Source: Saccoglossus kowalevskii (Eukaryota; Hemichordata; Enteropneusta; Harrimaniidae). Taken from it: a stretch of 21,305 bases of DNA. The stretch lies in the NCBI RefSeq assembly GCF_000003605.2, contig NW_003145299.1:8133-29437 (forward strand), in the 5' to 3' direction. Below are positions 9,501 to 15,800 of the stretch, piece after piece. Position numbers and translations under genes: made by a program. Numbering within the stretch: the first letter of the stretch is position 1; the number at the start of each line of letters is the position of its first letter. The notes under the pieces were generated by a model. That model ran no database searches. It saw nothing but the letters and a program-made list of their open reading frames with translations, and was not told where the DNA came from.

Positions 9501-12120
9501 TGTGCAAACTTGCAGCTCAATCTGGGCTCTATTACTGACAAATCAGGACAAAATATATAAAAAAATAAAAATGATGACCTACGCCTGGAACCCAATATGC
9601 AAACTCACGATATAAAGTTCAAATGAAATCATATAGAAGTCATCATACATGTCCGAGTTGGGATGTGATCGGTCAAAGCATGCCAAAGAAATGGATGCAC
9701 AGAAGCAAACTTCATTGTATAAAATAATTTTTTTTGTTTATAAGGATTTTAGCTTATCAAATTTGACAACCAACTCACATTTGTATTACAATCAAAGAAA
9801 GCTTAGGAAGAATTCCTGTGTGATGAAGGCATGAAGTACAAATAAGGAATACTGTATTTATTATATTAGATGCACATCTTCAATACACATCAAGCAAAAA
9901 TTTTGTTTATTGCATGCAAAATCATTGAAATACTAGTATGTCTGATTTTGACCATAGACTTGTGTTTGTCATTTATATTCACAGCAAGCACATGTGCTTA
10001 CTGAAATATAGCAAAATATAACTGCAAGCAATGATTCGGGTGGTTCCAAGTAGCTATGGTTTAAGAATTATAAATATTTAAATGATATAATAACCATATA
10101 AGATATTGATATTTTGGTTGTATACAAGTATCTTGTCAGACCACAAAATTACAGCACTATTTGCATGTCCCAATCAGTACTTAAGATATTACAGTTATGC
10201 ATATTAAGAAGGACAACTAATTACAGGTAATTAATATGTATGGTTTCAACCCAGAAGAAAGAAATTTAAATATGTAGTGACAGTGCATCCTCAGTGGTGT
10301 CCATGAGTGAGAATCTCAGTTTGTACCTTCTTTTCTTTCCTCAAACGTGCAATTTTTTCATCCAATGTTGAAAATGAGCTTAGTTTTTTCTTTCGTAAAT
10401 ACATATCAATATTCCATAGGGCTCCATCATCAACAGTTTTTTCAGTGAACTCAAAGCCACTGGCAAATTCTGTGTTTTTTTTCTGTCTCTTCTTTTTAGG
10501 TTTGACAGCCTGAAATGACAAAAACAACGCAAGTTAAAGCAGTGAACTGCATCACAGGGGTCCAAGGTTTTTCAAACTTCAATGCACTTGACCCATTACA
10601 ATCTAAAAGCCAAATTTCTTATTTGCATGGTCAGTAGTTCTGTAAGTACATGTAGTAATGTGAATTACTGAGACTCAATCAACATCATCGATGCTTGCTT
10701 CATCAGACAGTAGAATAGCCTAGTATGTGGTCTTGGGGTTAGCTTCATGAATACAGAAGGTTGTGAAGGTTTGAATCACTCTCTAAGCGAGTTGGAATTT
10801 TACTCTTACATAAAATCTCATTTAAAGGCCAACATTTACGACCCATGGGATGGGATGGGCAGAGCTTAGTATTCTAATTTGACTGATTATCCAACGACAG
10901 CAACTGTCAATCGTTTATTAAATGCAGATAGTTGACGTCTGCGCTAATCTTTTGTTTATGTGTATAGTTACTGATCTGAGCTGTGTAGTGTAAAATAAAC
11001 AGTTCATTTCTGGTGACAAGGCAGCTTGTTGGAATCCAAATTCAAGTCGGGTATACATTGTATGCACAGTTCATTCTGAAGTGATGTGGTCTATGCTGCA
11101 ATGTTCAATAAATATATTCAGACATAAATTACGTTGCGTGGAGTAAATCTCTGTTCTGTGATCGGTTGTTTCCATTCTGTCTTGCAATGTTTTTTTAAGA
11201 TTACTTTCTACCTCAGACAACTAAGAGAACTGTAATAATTGTCTGAGATTACATGTACATTTTGTATATTCAAGTAATATTCATGTTGATTGTCTTTGCA
11301 TCATCTAATGCGCTTGGAAAATCCTGGATAGTGAATCCTCAGACCCATGTGAAACGAAACACGTTGACTTTCAGTTGTGAGACATGACAACCAGAACGCT
11401 GCCAGTGATACATTTCGAGAATAAAACAACAAAATAAACGAAATCAATGGCGTCTTTCGTCTGATTATTTTTTTCTGACTTGGTGTAAATAAAGTCAATT
11501 TTTTATGACCACCTTTATCAATTAACAGCGAAAATAGGTTCTGGTCGTTGTTTGGAGGTAAATAAAAACAGCGAGTACTTTCGCAGATCTTAAAATGTGA
11601 TTTTGGCATGTGGATTTTAACCGGTATTCAGTCGCATAAGGCTCCATAGCCCTATGGGCCGGCCAGAGTCAGTCACGTAAAAATGCTGCAGGCAACATAC
11701 ATGTAGGTCTATAATAATACTGAGAGTGCTCTCTGCATTTTTTTGCGGGTTACTAAATGCGATATTTTAGAACAGCAAACAATAAATAGCAATGTAATTT
11801 TTACTAATTCATTTTAGAAAATTTAGTGAATTTTGGGGGGAAAATCTCAATTCACTAGATCGGAGAGAGCAGAGTAAATTATGGTGGTTTGATACCTGTA
11901 CAAGGACGAGCGCACAAGTGTACATGTAAACACGTGTTCAGAATAAGTAAAGCTGTAAACTACCTAAACTGTCTTGAAATCTTACGAAACTCACTGTACA
12001 TGTCCAACAGTGGCATGCCGATTCACTAACCTCGTCATCACTATCCGATTCTTCTGAAACAATGTGAATTTCATCATCGTCTCCAATCGTTCCGACAAAA
12101 CCCAATGCTGACAGCGCCAT
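456..12120 (-). CDS. DDX27: DDX27, DEAD-box ATP-dependent RNA helicase (spliced, 3' end missing)
   Basis: Eleven coding exons read right to left: 12120-12031, 10509-10327, 8996-8741, 7943-7831, 7389-7284, 5230-5057, 3471-3321, 3028-2929, 2477-2336, 1454-1318 and 554-456. Joined, they give 517 residues with no stop; intron phases are 0,0,1,0,1,1,2,0,1,0,0. The order is acidic/basic N-terminal region, Q motif (221-228), motif I AATGTGKT (245-252), PTREL (280-284), TPGR (329-332), DEAD (354-357), SAT (385-387), motif IV (about 449-455) and motif [14 protein letters not shown] (502-514). DDX27 (yeast Drs1) is a nucleolar helicase for pre-rRNA processing and 60S subunit assembly; the flanks [12 protein letters not shown] and SVTRQLAQF are typical of this subfamily. 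Motif VI and the basic C-terminal tail lie beyond position 1. Vertebrate DDX27 has nearly 800 residues, so about two thirds is visible. It is divergent from FEN1. Family assignment is recalled knowledge; exon structure is read from the sequence. Confidence 0.95.
555..1317 (-). other. DDX27: DDX27 intron 10
   Basis: 763 bp of AT-rich intron between exons 11 and 10. There is a short A-rich run near 966-980. No conserved open frame, RNA gene or recognisable repeat is visible. Confidence 0.75.
1318..1454 (-). CDS. DDX27: DDX27 exon 10 (residues 439-484, motif IV)
   Basis: The acceptor TTGTTGTAG precedes 1454 and the donor GTAAGA follows 1318. It encodes [20 protein letters not shown] (motif IV region) and [18 protein letters not shown] (467-484), where the HG/LSQTQR block contacts RNA in the second RecA-like domain. 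Phase 0 at the end. Confidence 0.94.
1516..2180. repeat. 45-bp minisatellite in DDX27 intron 9
   Basis: Copies of CCATCCCAGTGCGACCAGCA start at 1829, 1874, 1919, 1964, 2009 and 2054, exactly 45 bp apart, with a diverged copy at 2099 and more degenerate copies running left to about 1516. Two variants alternate: type 1 with TTGTTCACCAAAGTCACAAAGG and type 2 with TTATTCATCAAAGTCATCAAGG, in the order 1,2,1,1,2,2-like. Because 45 is a multiple of 3, several reading frames on both strands stay open across the array; these are not genes. Confidence 0.93.
2196..2305. repeat. Perfect 55-bp tandem duplication
   Basis: The segment 2196-2250 (beginning CAATACAACGGTTTGTCATT and ending CCTTTGCTGA) is repeated without visible mismatch at 2251-2305. 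It lies in DDX27 intron 9, about 30 bp beyond the exon 9 donor. The lack of differences suggests a recent event. Confidence 0.92.
2336..2477 (-). CDS. DDX27: DDX27 exon 9 (residues 392-439, interdomain linker)
   Basis: The acceptor TTTGCAG precedes 2477 and the donor GTAAGG follows 2336. It encodes [20 protein letters not shown], then [21 protein letters not shown], matching the DDX27 segment joining the two RecA-like domains. Phase 1 at the end. A perfect 55-bp duplication sits about 30 bp past the donor, in intron 9. Confidence 0.93.
2626..2720. repeat. Two 23-bp direct repeats in DDX27 intron 8
   Basis: The same 23 bases (beginning CACACAGTGTGTTAGC) occur at 2626-2648 and 2698-2720, 72 bp apart. 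The first follows a short CA run, and CACACAGTGTG is near-palindromic. The rest of intron 8 (2478-2928) is unremarkable AT-rich DNA. Confidence 0.75.
2929..3028 (-). CDS. DDX27: DDX27 exon 8 (residues 358-391, motif III SAT)
   Basis: The acceptor ATTTCAG precedes 3028 and the donor GTAAGT follows 2929. The first base completes Arg358 (AG|A), followed by [18 protein letters not shown] and [15 protein letters not shown] (385-387) couples ATP hydrolysis to RNA unwinding and closes the first RecA-like domain. Length 100 nt, phase 0 at the end; no stop-free stretch long enough to be obvious without splice analysis. Confidence 0.95.
3085..3140. repeat. Fragment of a 'TACCAAGTTT' dispersed repeat, DDX27 intron 7
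   Basis: TACCAAGTTTCAAAGCAATT at 3090 is followed by GTAGTTTTCAAGAAGAAGG. The same layout (ACCAAGTTT, 8-12 bases, then a GTGGTT-TT-GAGA-like block) recurs in the larger repeats of this window, so this is probably a short relic of that class. Confidence 0.45.
3321..3471 (-). CDS. DDX27: DDX27 exon 7 (residues 308-358, TPGR and DEAD)
   Basis: The acceptor TTCCAG precedes 3471 and the donor GTTAGT follows 3321. It encodes [31 protein letters not shown] (329-339) and ILILDEAD (350-357). The DEAD box is the Mg-ATP binding and hydrolysis motif. The exon ends two bases into the Arg358 codon; reading on past the donor gives a false tail ending in a stop. Confidence 0.95.
3967..4998. mobile_element. 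Family A repeat: inverted ends, internal tandem units, terminal hairpin
   Basis: The left end AGTCCCCGTT (3967-3976) matches the inverted right end AACGGGGACT (4989-4998). The right end is itself a hairpin: AGTCCCCGTTTTCGGAC (4964-4980), loop TTC, GTCCGAACGGGGACT (4984-4998), a 15-bp stem with a 2-base bulge. The body holds diverged tandem units marked by AACATGTAT and ACCAAGTTTGAATGA or close variants near 4160, 4300, 4433 and 4708; 4429-4640 and 4705-4915 are very similar copies. A GACAGACGGAC-like simple sequence precedes the hairpin. No transposase frame is visible, so it is probably non-autonomous. No target-site duplication could be recognised. It fills most of DDX27 intron 6 (3472-5056). 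Confidence 0.65.
5057..5230 (-). CDS. DDX27: DDX27 exon 6 (residues 250-308, end of motif I, motif Ia)
   Basis: The acceptor TTTCCAG precedes 5230 and the donor GTGAGT follows 5057. It completes the P-loop with GKTAAF, then gives motif Ia as [13 protein letters not shown] (279-291). The segment after it, TRQLAQF, is characteristic of the DDX27/Drs1 group. Phase 1 at the end, completing AVGG with exon 7. Confidence 0.95.
5231..5745 (-). other. DDX27: DDX27 intron 5, 3'-ward portion in plus coordinates before the family B element
   Basis: About 500 bp of intron without a recognised gene. A 91-codon plus-strand frame (5356-5631) lacks similarity I know. It ends in GAACGGACAGACACAAACAC, which resembles the simple-sequence tail of invertebrate dispersed repeats. 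Confidence 0.5.
5746..7063. mobile_element. Family B repeat: ~145-bp tandem array with hairpin-derived end
   Basis: The left end is CAAAGAAAGCTTAGAAAGA followed by ACTCCCGTGTGC (5765-5776). The body is a diverged tandem array: the marker GTACCAAGTTT or a variant falls near 5963, 6090, 6212, 6363, 6512, 6655, 6800 and 6962, spacing roughly 127-162 bp. Each unit also has AATTAGGTAATTAATATG-like and AGTACTTGAGATATCAG-like blocks. The right end is TAACTGCAAAGACTCCC (7038-7054) plus TTTTGTG, matching part of the intact hairpin at 21070-21101 in the opposite orientation. No coding capacity is visible. It occupies DDX27 intron 5. Confidence 0.65.
7284..7389 (-). CDS. DDX27: DDX27 exon 5 (residues 215-250, Q motif and start of motif I)
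   Basis: The acceptor TTTTTCAG precedes 7389 and the donor GTGTGT follows 7284, phase 1. The exon encodes NFVHPTPIQ (220-228, Q motif) and [13 protein letters not shown] (238-250), so the P-loop is split: Lys251 and Thr252 come from exon 6. The residue before Phe221 is Asn where most DEAD-box proteins have Gly. Confidence 0.95.
7390..7830 (-). other. DDX27: DDX27 intron 4
   Basis: 441 bp intron between exons 5 and 4. It contains a short GACC/AACC run (GACCGACCGACCAACCAAC, 7738-7756). Nothing else is recognisable. Confidence 0.7.
7831..7943 (-). CDS. DDX27: DDX27 exon 4 (residues 177-214)
   Basis: The acceptor AATACAG precedes 7943 and the donor GTGAGA follows 7831. The first two bases complete an Asp codon split with exon 3. 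The end of the exon, [16 protein letters not shown], is almost identical to the DDX27 segment leading into the Q motif; its Phe (204) sits at the place of the upstream aromatic residue that helps the Q motif hold adenine. Phase 0 at the end. The upstream intron is nearly all repeat. Confidence 0.93.
7961..8715. mobile_element. Family B copy filling DDX27 intron 3
   Basis: The head TCAAAAAAGCATAGAAAGA plus ACTCTCATGTGC (7981-7992) matches the family B left end at 5746-5776. Sequence 7961-8400 is also collinear with 9792-10260 in intron 2, including a 26-base identical block (8092-8117 versus 9907-9932). From about 8455 two ~145-bp type units follow, with ACCAAATTTTATTGAAATC near 8539 and GTACCAAGTTTAATTGAAAT near 8675. 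No right-end hairpin is present. The intron is 7944-8740, so about 750 of its 797 bp are repeat. Confidence 0.65.
8741..8996 (-). CDS. DDX27: DDX27 exon 3 (residues 92-176, acidic linker)
   Basis: The acceptor TTTACAG precedes 8996 and the donor GTAGAA follows 8741, ending in phase 1. The exon encodes a highly charged, probably disordered linker: a Glu/Asp/Ser run from about residue 111 to 153 followed by a Lys/Arg run (about 164-176). Vertebrate DDX27 has a comparable acidic-then-basic stretch before its helicase core. The antisense strand is also open here, but that is a shadow of the biased GAA/GAG/GAT codon use. Confidence 0.88.
9184..9405. repeat. 20-21-bp minisatellite in DDX27 intron 2
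   Basis: About ten copies of a unit ending AACTCCCTGG or AACTGCCTGG. The left copies are 21 bp (TTATCAAGACGAACTGCCTGG type) and the right copies 20 bp (ATACAAGGTAAACTCCCTGG). Overlapping open frames here on both strands are by-products of the repeat. Confidence 0.9.
9792..10260. mobile_element. Family B copy in DDX27 intron 2
   Basis: It begins TCAAAGAAAGCTTAGGAAGA, as the other family B heads do, and runs collinear with 7961-8400 for about 450 bp: the same ATACTGTATTTA, TTATTGCATGCAAAATC, TTTGTCATTTA, TTATAAATATTTAA and ATGGTTTCAAC blocks in order. It is more diverged at ACTCCC (here ATTCCT) and lacks the right end. It stops about 65 bp from the exon 2 donor. Confidence 0.65.
10327..10509 (-). 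CDS. DDX27: DDX27 exon 2 (residues 31-91)
   Basis: The acceptor TTTCAG precedes 10509 and the donor GTACAA follows 10327; both junctions are phase 0. The exon begins with a basic cluster ([11 protein letters not shown], residues 31-41) that could serve as a nuclear or nucleolar signal. It then has FEFTEK (about 50-55) and [12 protein letters not shown] (about 77-88), which resemble the FVFTEK and TTLDEKIEKVRK segments of vertebrate DDX27. These matches identify an otherwise poorly conserved N-terminal exon. Confidence 0.88.
10510..12030 (-). other. DDX27: DDX27 intron 1
   Basis: 1.5 kb first intron. It has a small perfect palindrome CCATAGCCCTATGG (11643-11656) and a CACGTG E-box (11931-11936) about 185 bp from the start codon. 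A minus-strand open frame at 11301-11609 shows no recognised domain. No repeat family could be named. Confidence 0.65.
12031..12120 (-). CDS. DDX27: DDX27 exon 1 (residues 1-30, start codon)
   Basis: The ATG at 12120-12118 opens [17 protein letters not shown], close to the vertebrate DDX27 N-terminus (LGLIGTIGEDDE). The context is strong (AAAG before ATG, G after). No in-frame ATG was found just upstream; the only nearby one, at 12152, is in another frame and stops after four codons. The exon ends in an acidic Ser/Asp/Glu run and is followed by the donor GTTAGT at 12030. Phase 0. Confidence 0.88.
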
Positions 12121-12149
12121 CTTTAAAATAAAACTACCTAGCTGCACAA

Positions 12150-12152
12150 CAT
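12150..12152 (-). other. Upstream ATG of a four-codon ORF in the DDX27 leader
   Basis: On the minus strand, the ATG at 12152-12150 reads ATG TTG TGC AGC TAG, out of frame with DDX27, 32 bases before its start codon. It would be a minimal uORF if the transcript begins to the right of 12152. Confidence 0.35.
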
Positions 12153-12603
12153 TTAAATCTTCCTTCTATAACATTTTTCTCATTCGATCTTTCACAAAAA
12201 ATAATACTCCACACTGTAATTACAACATAGCTGCCTTTAATTTGACTGTCATAAATTATAATATATATATATATATATTTTTATGTGCAGGTCGTTTAAT
12301 AATACATCTTAACAAGTTAGAGGGTCATTTCCGTGGAGAAAAGAAGAATTGACGGGGAATCGCAACAATCATACAACTACCTAACACATTTAAGATTAGC
12401 GTACTTGTTTGCTCACCTTTTGTTCACGTCGTTTCTTTTTCGCATTAACAAATAATATCCAGAATAACTATCTTTAGACATTATAAAACATTATATTCAT
12501 ATAAATTTGGGCATAAAACCATGATTAGTTGGGCGTTTAAACATTCGAATTCCTCCATTAAAAACTTTACTTGCTAATACTTGCTTACTTAGGGACTCTA
12601 CTA

Positions 12604-12621
12604 ATGCATTTTGGCGGGTGA
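12604..12621 (+). other. Five-codon upstream ORF in the possible FEN1 leader
   Basis: ATG CAT TTT GGC GGG TGA begins 134 bp before the canonical start and overlaps the E2F-like site. It matters only if transcription starts to its left. It ends six bases before the possible extended start at 12627. Confidence 0.3.
12610..12618 (+). promoter_or_regulatory. E2F-like binding site upstream of FEN1
   Basis: TTTGGCGGG matches the core of the E2F/DP consensus (TTTSSCGC/G). It lies 120 bp before the canonical FEN1 ATG. FEN1 is a known S-phase, E2F-responsive type of gene in animals, which makes a functional site likely; occupancy is not shown by sequence. Confidence 0.55.
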
Positions 12622-12626
12622 TTTCC

Positions 12627-12737
12627 ATGAGTCAATTTGTTGTCGTCAGCACTTACTTAGCTAAAGTTTGTTTTCGCTCTTCACTCGCCAGATTTGCTCA
12701 AGTCCCTGTTCTTTCGTACCATACAGCTACAACAAGC
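12627..12737 (+). other. FEN1: Possible N-terminal extension of FEN1 (mitochondrial-targeting-like)
   Basis: An ATG at 12627 is in frame with the canonical FEN1 start and would add 37 residues. The extension begins [17 protein letters not shown] and ends LSYHTATTS. It has one Lys, two Arg and one His, no Asp or Glu, and many Ser/Thr and hydrophobic residues, as in mitochondrial presequences. The context of this ATG is weak (T at -3, A at +4), whereas the canonical ATG is strong, which would suit leaky scanning. The frame is stop-free back to 12525. It may instead be untranslated leader or promoter. Confidence 0.35.
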
Positions 12738-12819
12738 ATGGGAATACATCAACTCGCAAAGCTAATTGCCGATTGCGCTCCATCGTCGGTAAAGGAGAAT
12801 GAAATGAAAAATTACTTCG
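12738..12819 (+). CDS. FEN1: FEN1 exon 1 (residues 1-28, start codon)
   Basis: ATG at 12738 in the strong context AAGCATGG opens [20 protein letters not shown]. Gly2 is expected to become the N-terminus after Met removal and is part of the FEN1 active-site region. The donor GTAAGT follows 12819, splitting Gly28 (phase 1). Confidence 0.93.
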
Positions 12820-15800
12820 GTAAGTCTCACGCTGGTTTAGTAGTTTTATTCACATTACAACTTTAGCCATTGATAGTTAAAATGTTTATTTTGTCATTGT
12901 ACATAGTAAAAATAAAACAAACTATTCAAAATGAAGCACAGAGGACCCATGATAGACAGATGATGCTAATAGGATGAGCATTTATTTATTTGTCAAAAGG
13001 ACCAATATCAGACTCCAGCAAAATAAATACAGGAAAATATACACACAAATTCACAATGACAATAATGGTAACAAATAACTACTGAAACTGTAAAAGTGTT
13101 TCAGTACCATAGTTTTGAAAATACACTTGTGTCGTGATAGACTGTACTTGTCTGACATAGCGGCCAGGGTGTTTTTGAGGGGGTGGGCGCTTAGTCATGC
13201 ACCCCTTTCAAAATGTTGGCCAAATTTTGTTCACCATGTGTCAGATTCGAGGTAGTACTCGTAGTAGGTTTTTTTTGGCGAGATTAAAATTGCAAAATGA
13301 ACTGTCATTGATTTCAACAACAATTCTACAATGATTGAACAGAAATGATAACAAAAATATGCACAATTTATTACAATATTATTTACATACCATTAGAATT
13401 TCAAATGTAAAATTACTTGGGTCTGTGGGAAAATGTTTGAAGTCGAGAGTTTCATCATTATCTTTGAATGTTTTCAATTGTATGCAAACTATCTATGCAA
13501 AGCAATTTCTGTCATGTTTCTCGCATGATTTGACCTGCAACACTCTCCCTTATCAGCTCTATCACTCTCCCAACATGAATTCTGAAATTGTTGGCGTTGT
13601 ATGAGGTTTATTTTTATAATGAAATATAGTGACAATATTCAGGGTTTGTGTAGGGACACGATCAAACTCAAAGAAATTTTCAATGTGGCACCGTCCTCTC
13701 AGTCAATATCCTCAGTCACATTAAGCTCACTGTCTGACTTGACTTTATAATATGACCTTCGCTTTCGTGTCAGGTACTTGTTCCTATCTTTACTCATTCG
13801 TATTATGTTTTTTTCTCACAGGTTCCCCTTTTCTCTTCATATTCATCTTTGATAGTCAATGCGTTGTGAGGAGTGAGCTACGCTACGCATTCATGTGTAT
13901 TGTTTCTGTTGGTTCTTTAATATGCAAATTAGCATTCAATTCTATTTTGTGTTTTGATATAGTTTTTAAGTGTTTCGTTTCCCGTGACCTGACCATTTTT
14001 AGACTCATTTGCCAAAAGAACATGAGTTTAGATGCTTTCGGGGATGAATTTTGACAAAACAATGTAACCAACCTCATCATGAATACAGTAAACATTTATT
14101 TTTACGAAAAAGTTAACTTGAATATTTTACTTCACAAAAACCTCTACTACATCCTTAAACAGGACAGTAATTACCTGTACACTATTGAACAATTAATAAC
14201 CTGCAATTTATGCTCGAAGATTAAATTGGTGTGACAGTTACCTAGTGAGATCCAAACAATATTAGGTCTACGGTAACCCTTCCAGGGGGTTAAATTCAGA
14301 GGAGCCCAAGTTTATTAGTGAAATTTGACAATTTCTGAGAAGCATTTAAATACACAATATTCTACGCGTGCATTTTAAGATAAAATCAAAGCATTCAATT
14401 ATGCAAGGGATCACTTGATCCTAAATGACTGGCTTGATGAGCTCTTACCTCTAATTAATTAGGTGCAAGTATTTCAAGTTTTTCAAAATTGACAACTGTA
14501 TACTGTGTTCTGTTATCGAGGTCTCAATCATTGCAGGTCGTAAAGTTGCTATTGATGCCTCGATGAGTATTTATCAGTTTTTAATCGCAGTGCGACAAGA
14601 TGGCAACGTGTTAACAAATGAAGATGGAGATACAACCAGGTGAGAAATATGTGAAATTCTCTGCCGTATTTTCACTCCCATTTTCATTGTTTAGCCAAAC
14701 TGGCACATGGCACCAAATTAATATAGACAATTACCTTGCTACTCCATCTAAATTTAGTAGTGCCCTTGGCAAGTTCAAAGTTGGTACGAAAGACAAGAAA
14801 TATTCATATCCACATATCATCTACAATTTATTTTGTGTGCTTGATCCAGTTTCATTCAAACTTGGTGTTGGTCTGTACTCATGGAGGTCATTGATACACA
14901 TCATTGATTTTCACGGTTTGGTTCAAAATCATTTCAGTAAGACCTGATGGTATCAAATAATTTATACTTATGATCAAATTATGTGTCGTTTTCTCCTTTA
15001 GTGTTTGAATACATTGCATTTACAACCAGTCTGACATTAAGGCTGGGCAAATTTCATATTTGTCTGTGTTACAGTACAATTGAAAATGTTCCTATTGTAT
15101 TTCTTTATTCATAGTATCTAAAGCCATGCATTGCTTTTATAAAAATATTGAATAGTGCCATTTTCTTATTTTTTAAGAGTTTATAATCAGGGATAAGAAT
15201 TCCACGAATTTCTAAACCCTTGGGAGAAGGGGGTAAAAATACAAATCTTGTTTATTCACCGGAAGTAAACACACTGTCGGCTGCAAGAGGCCTGTATCAG
15301 TGTATGGTTGAAGGGAGACAACTCGTGGTGTCTCCAATGCAGAATGTTCGCGACTCTTTTTCAGTGCAATCATGAAATCCGAAGTGATTTTGAAGTGTTC
15401 AAAGTAATATGTTAAGATTAACACGATTGGCTGGGTTTGTTTTGATGGGCCAATCAGTGAAGAGCTTTCGTTTTTCTTTTCACCAAAAACATCATTTTGT
15501 TGTTTAAATTGTTAGCTTTGCTGGATCGTTGTTTACAAGTTTAATGCTGGGATAATTGTGAAATTGGTTACAAAAGACAACGAGTTACATGTAGCCGTGC
15601 AAGAGATCGATAAAGACATTAGGAACTAATTTCGTTGTGCATGGCTTGACAAGGAAGTGACTTTGACCGTGCGAATCGGGAAGAAAGATGAAGTGGTAAA
15701 AAAATTGAGTGACTTCATCAGCAAGTACGAGGTTCCGGGATAAGCGTTAACAGAACACGCGAGAGGAAAAAAACATTGCGAGAAGGTTGCCTTGAGACGG

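Larger units (their letters stand above)
12121..12737. promoter_or_regulatory. Probable shared divergent promoter of DDX27 and FEN1
   Basis: This 617-bp stretch separates the two start codons and holds no other gene. It includes an (AT)9 run (12261-12278), an E2F-like site (12610-12618) and AT-rich flanks. Transcription start sites cannot be fixed from sequence. A pyrimidine-rich stretch ending in AG at 12591-12592 could be a 3' splice site of an upstream non-coding FEN1 exon, but this is weak. Co-regulation of a ribosome-assembly helicase and a replication nuclease in growing cells is plausible inference. Confidence 0.6.

Noticed and set aside
10510-12030. tRNA or tRNA-derived SINE in DDX27 intron 1 and elsewhere
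   Set aside because: I found no paired A-box and B-box (GGTTCGAATCC-like) elements in any intron.
12618-12620. GTG as a start codon for the FEN1 extension
   Set aside because: GTG initiation is unusual in animal nuclear genes; the first in-frame ATG is at 12627, so only that start is considered.
13752-14054. 100-codon hydrophobic plus-strand frame in FEN1 intron 1
   Set aside because: TTT-rich codons in AT-rich DNA give such frames by chance; no domain, splice signals or start context supports it.
14618-14947. 109-codon plus-strand frame overlapping the end of FEN1 exon 2
   Set aside because: It is in a different frame from FEN1, lies mostly in intron 2, has no recognised domain, and includes a reverse-oriented piece of the ACCAAGTTT repeat class.
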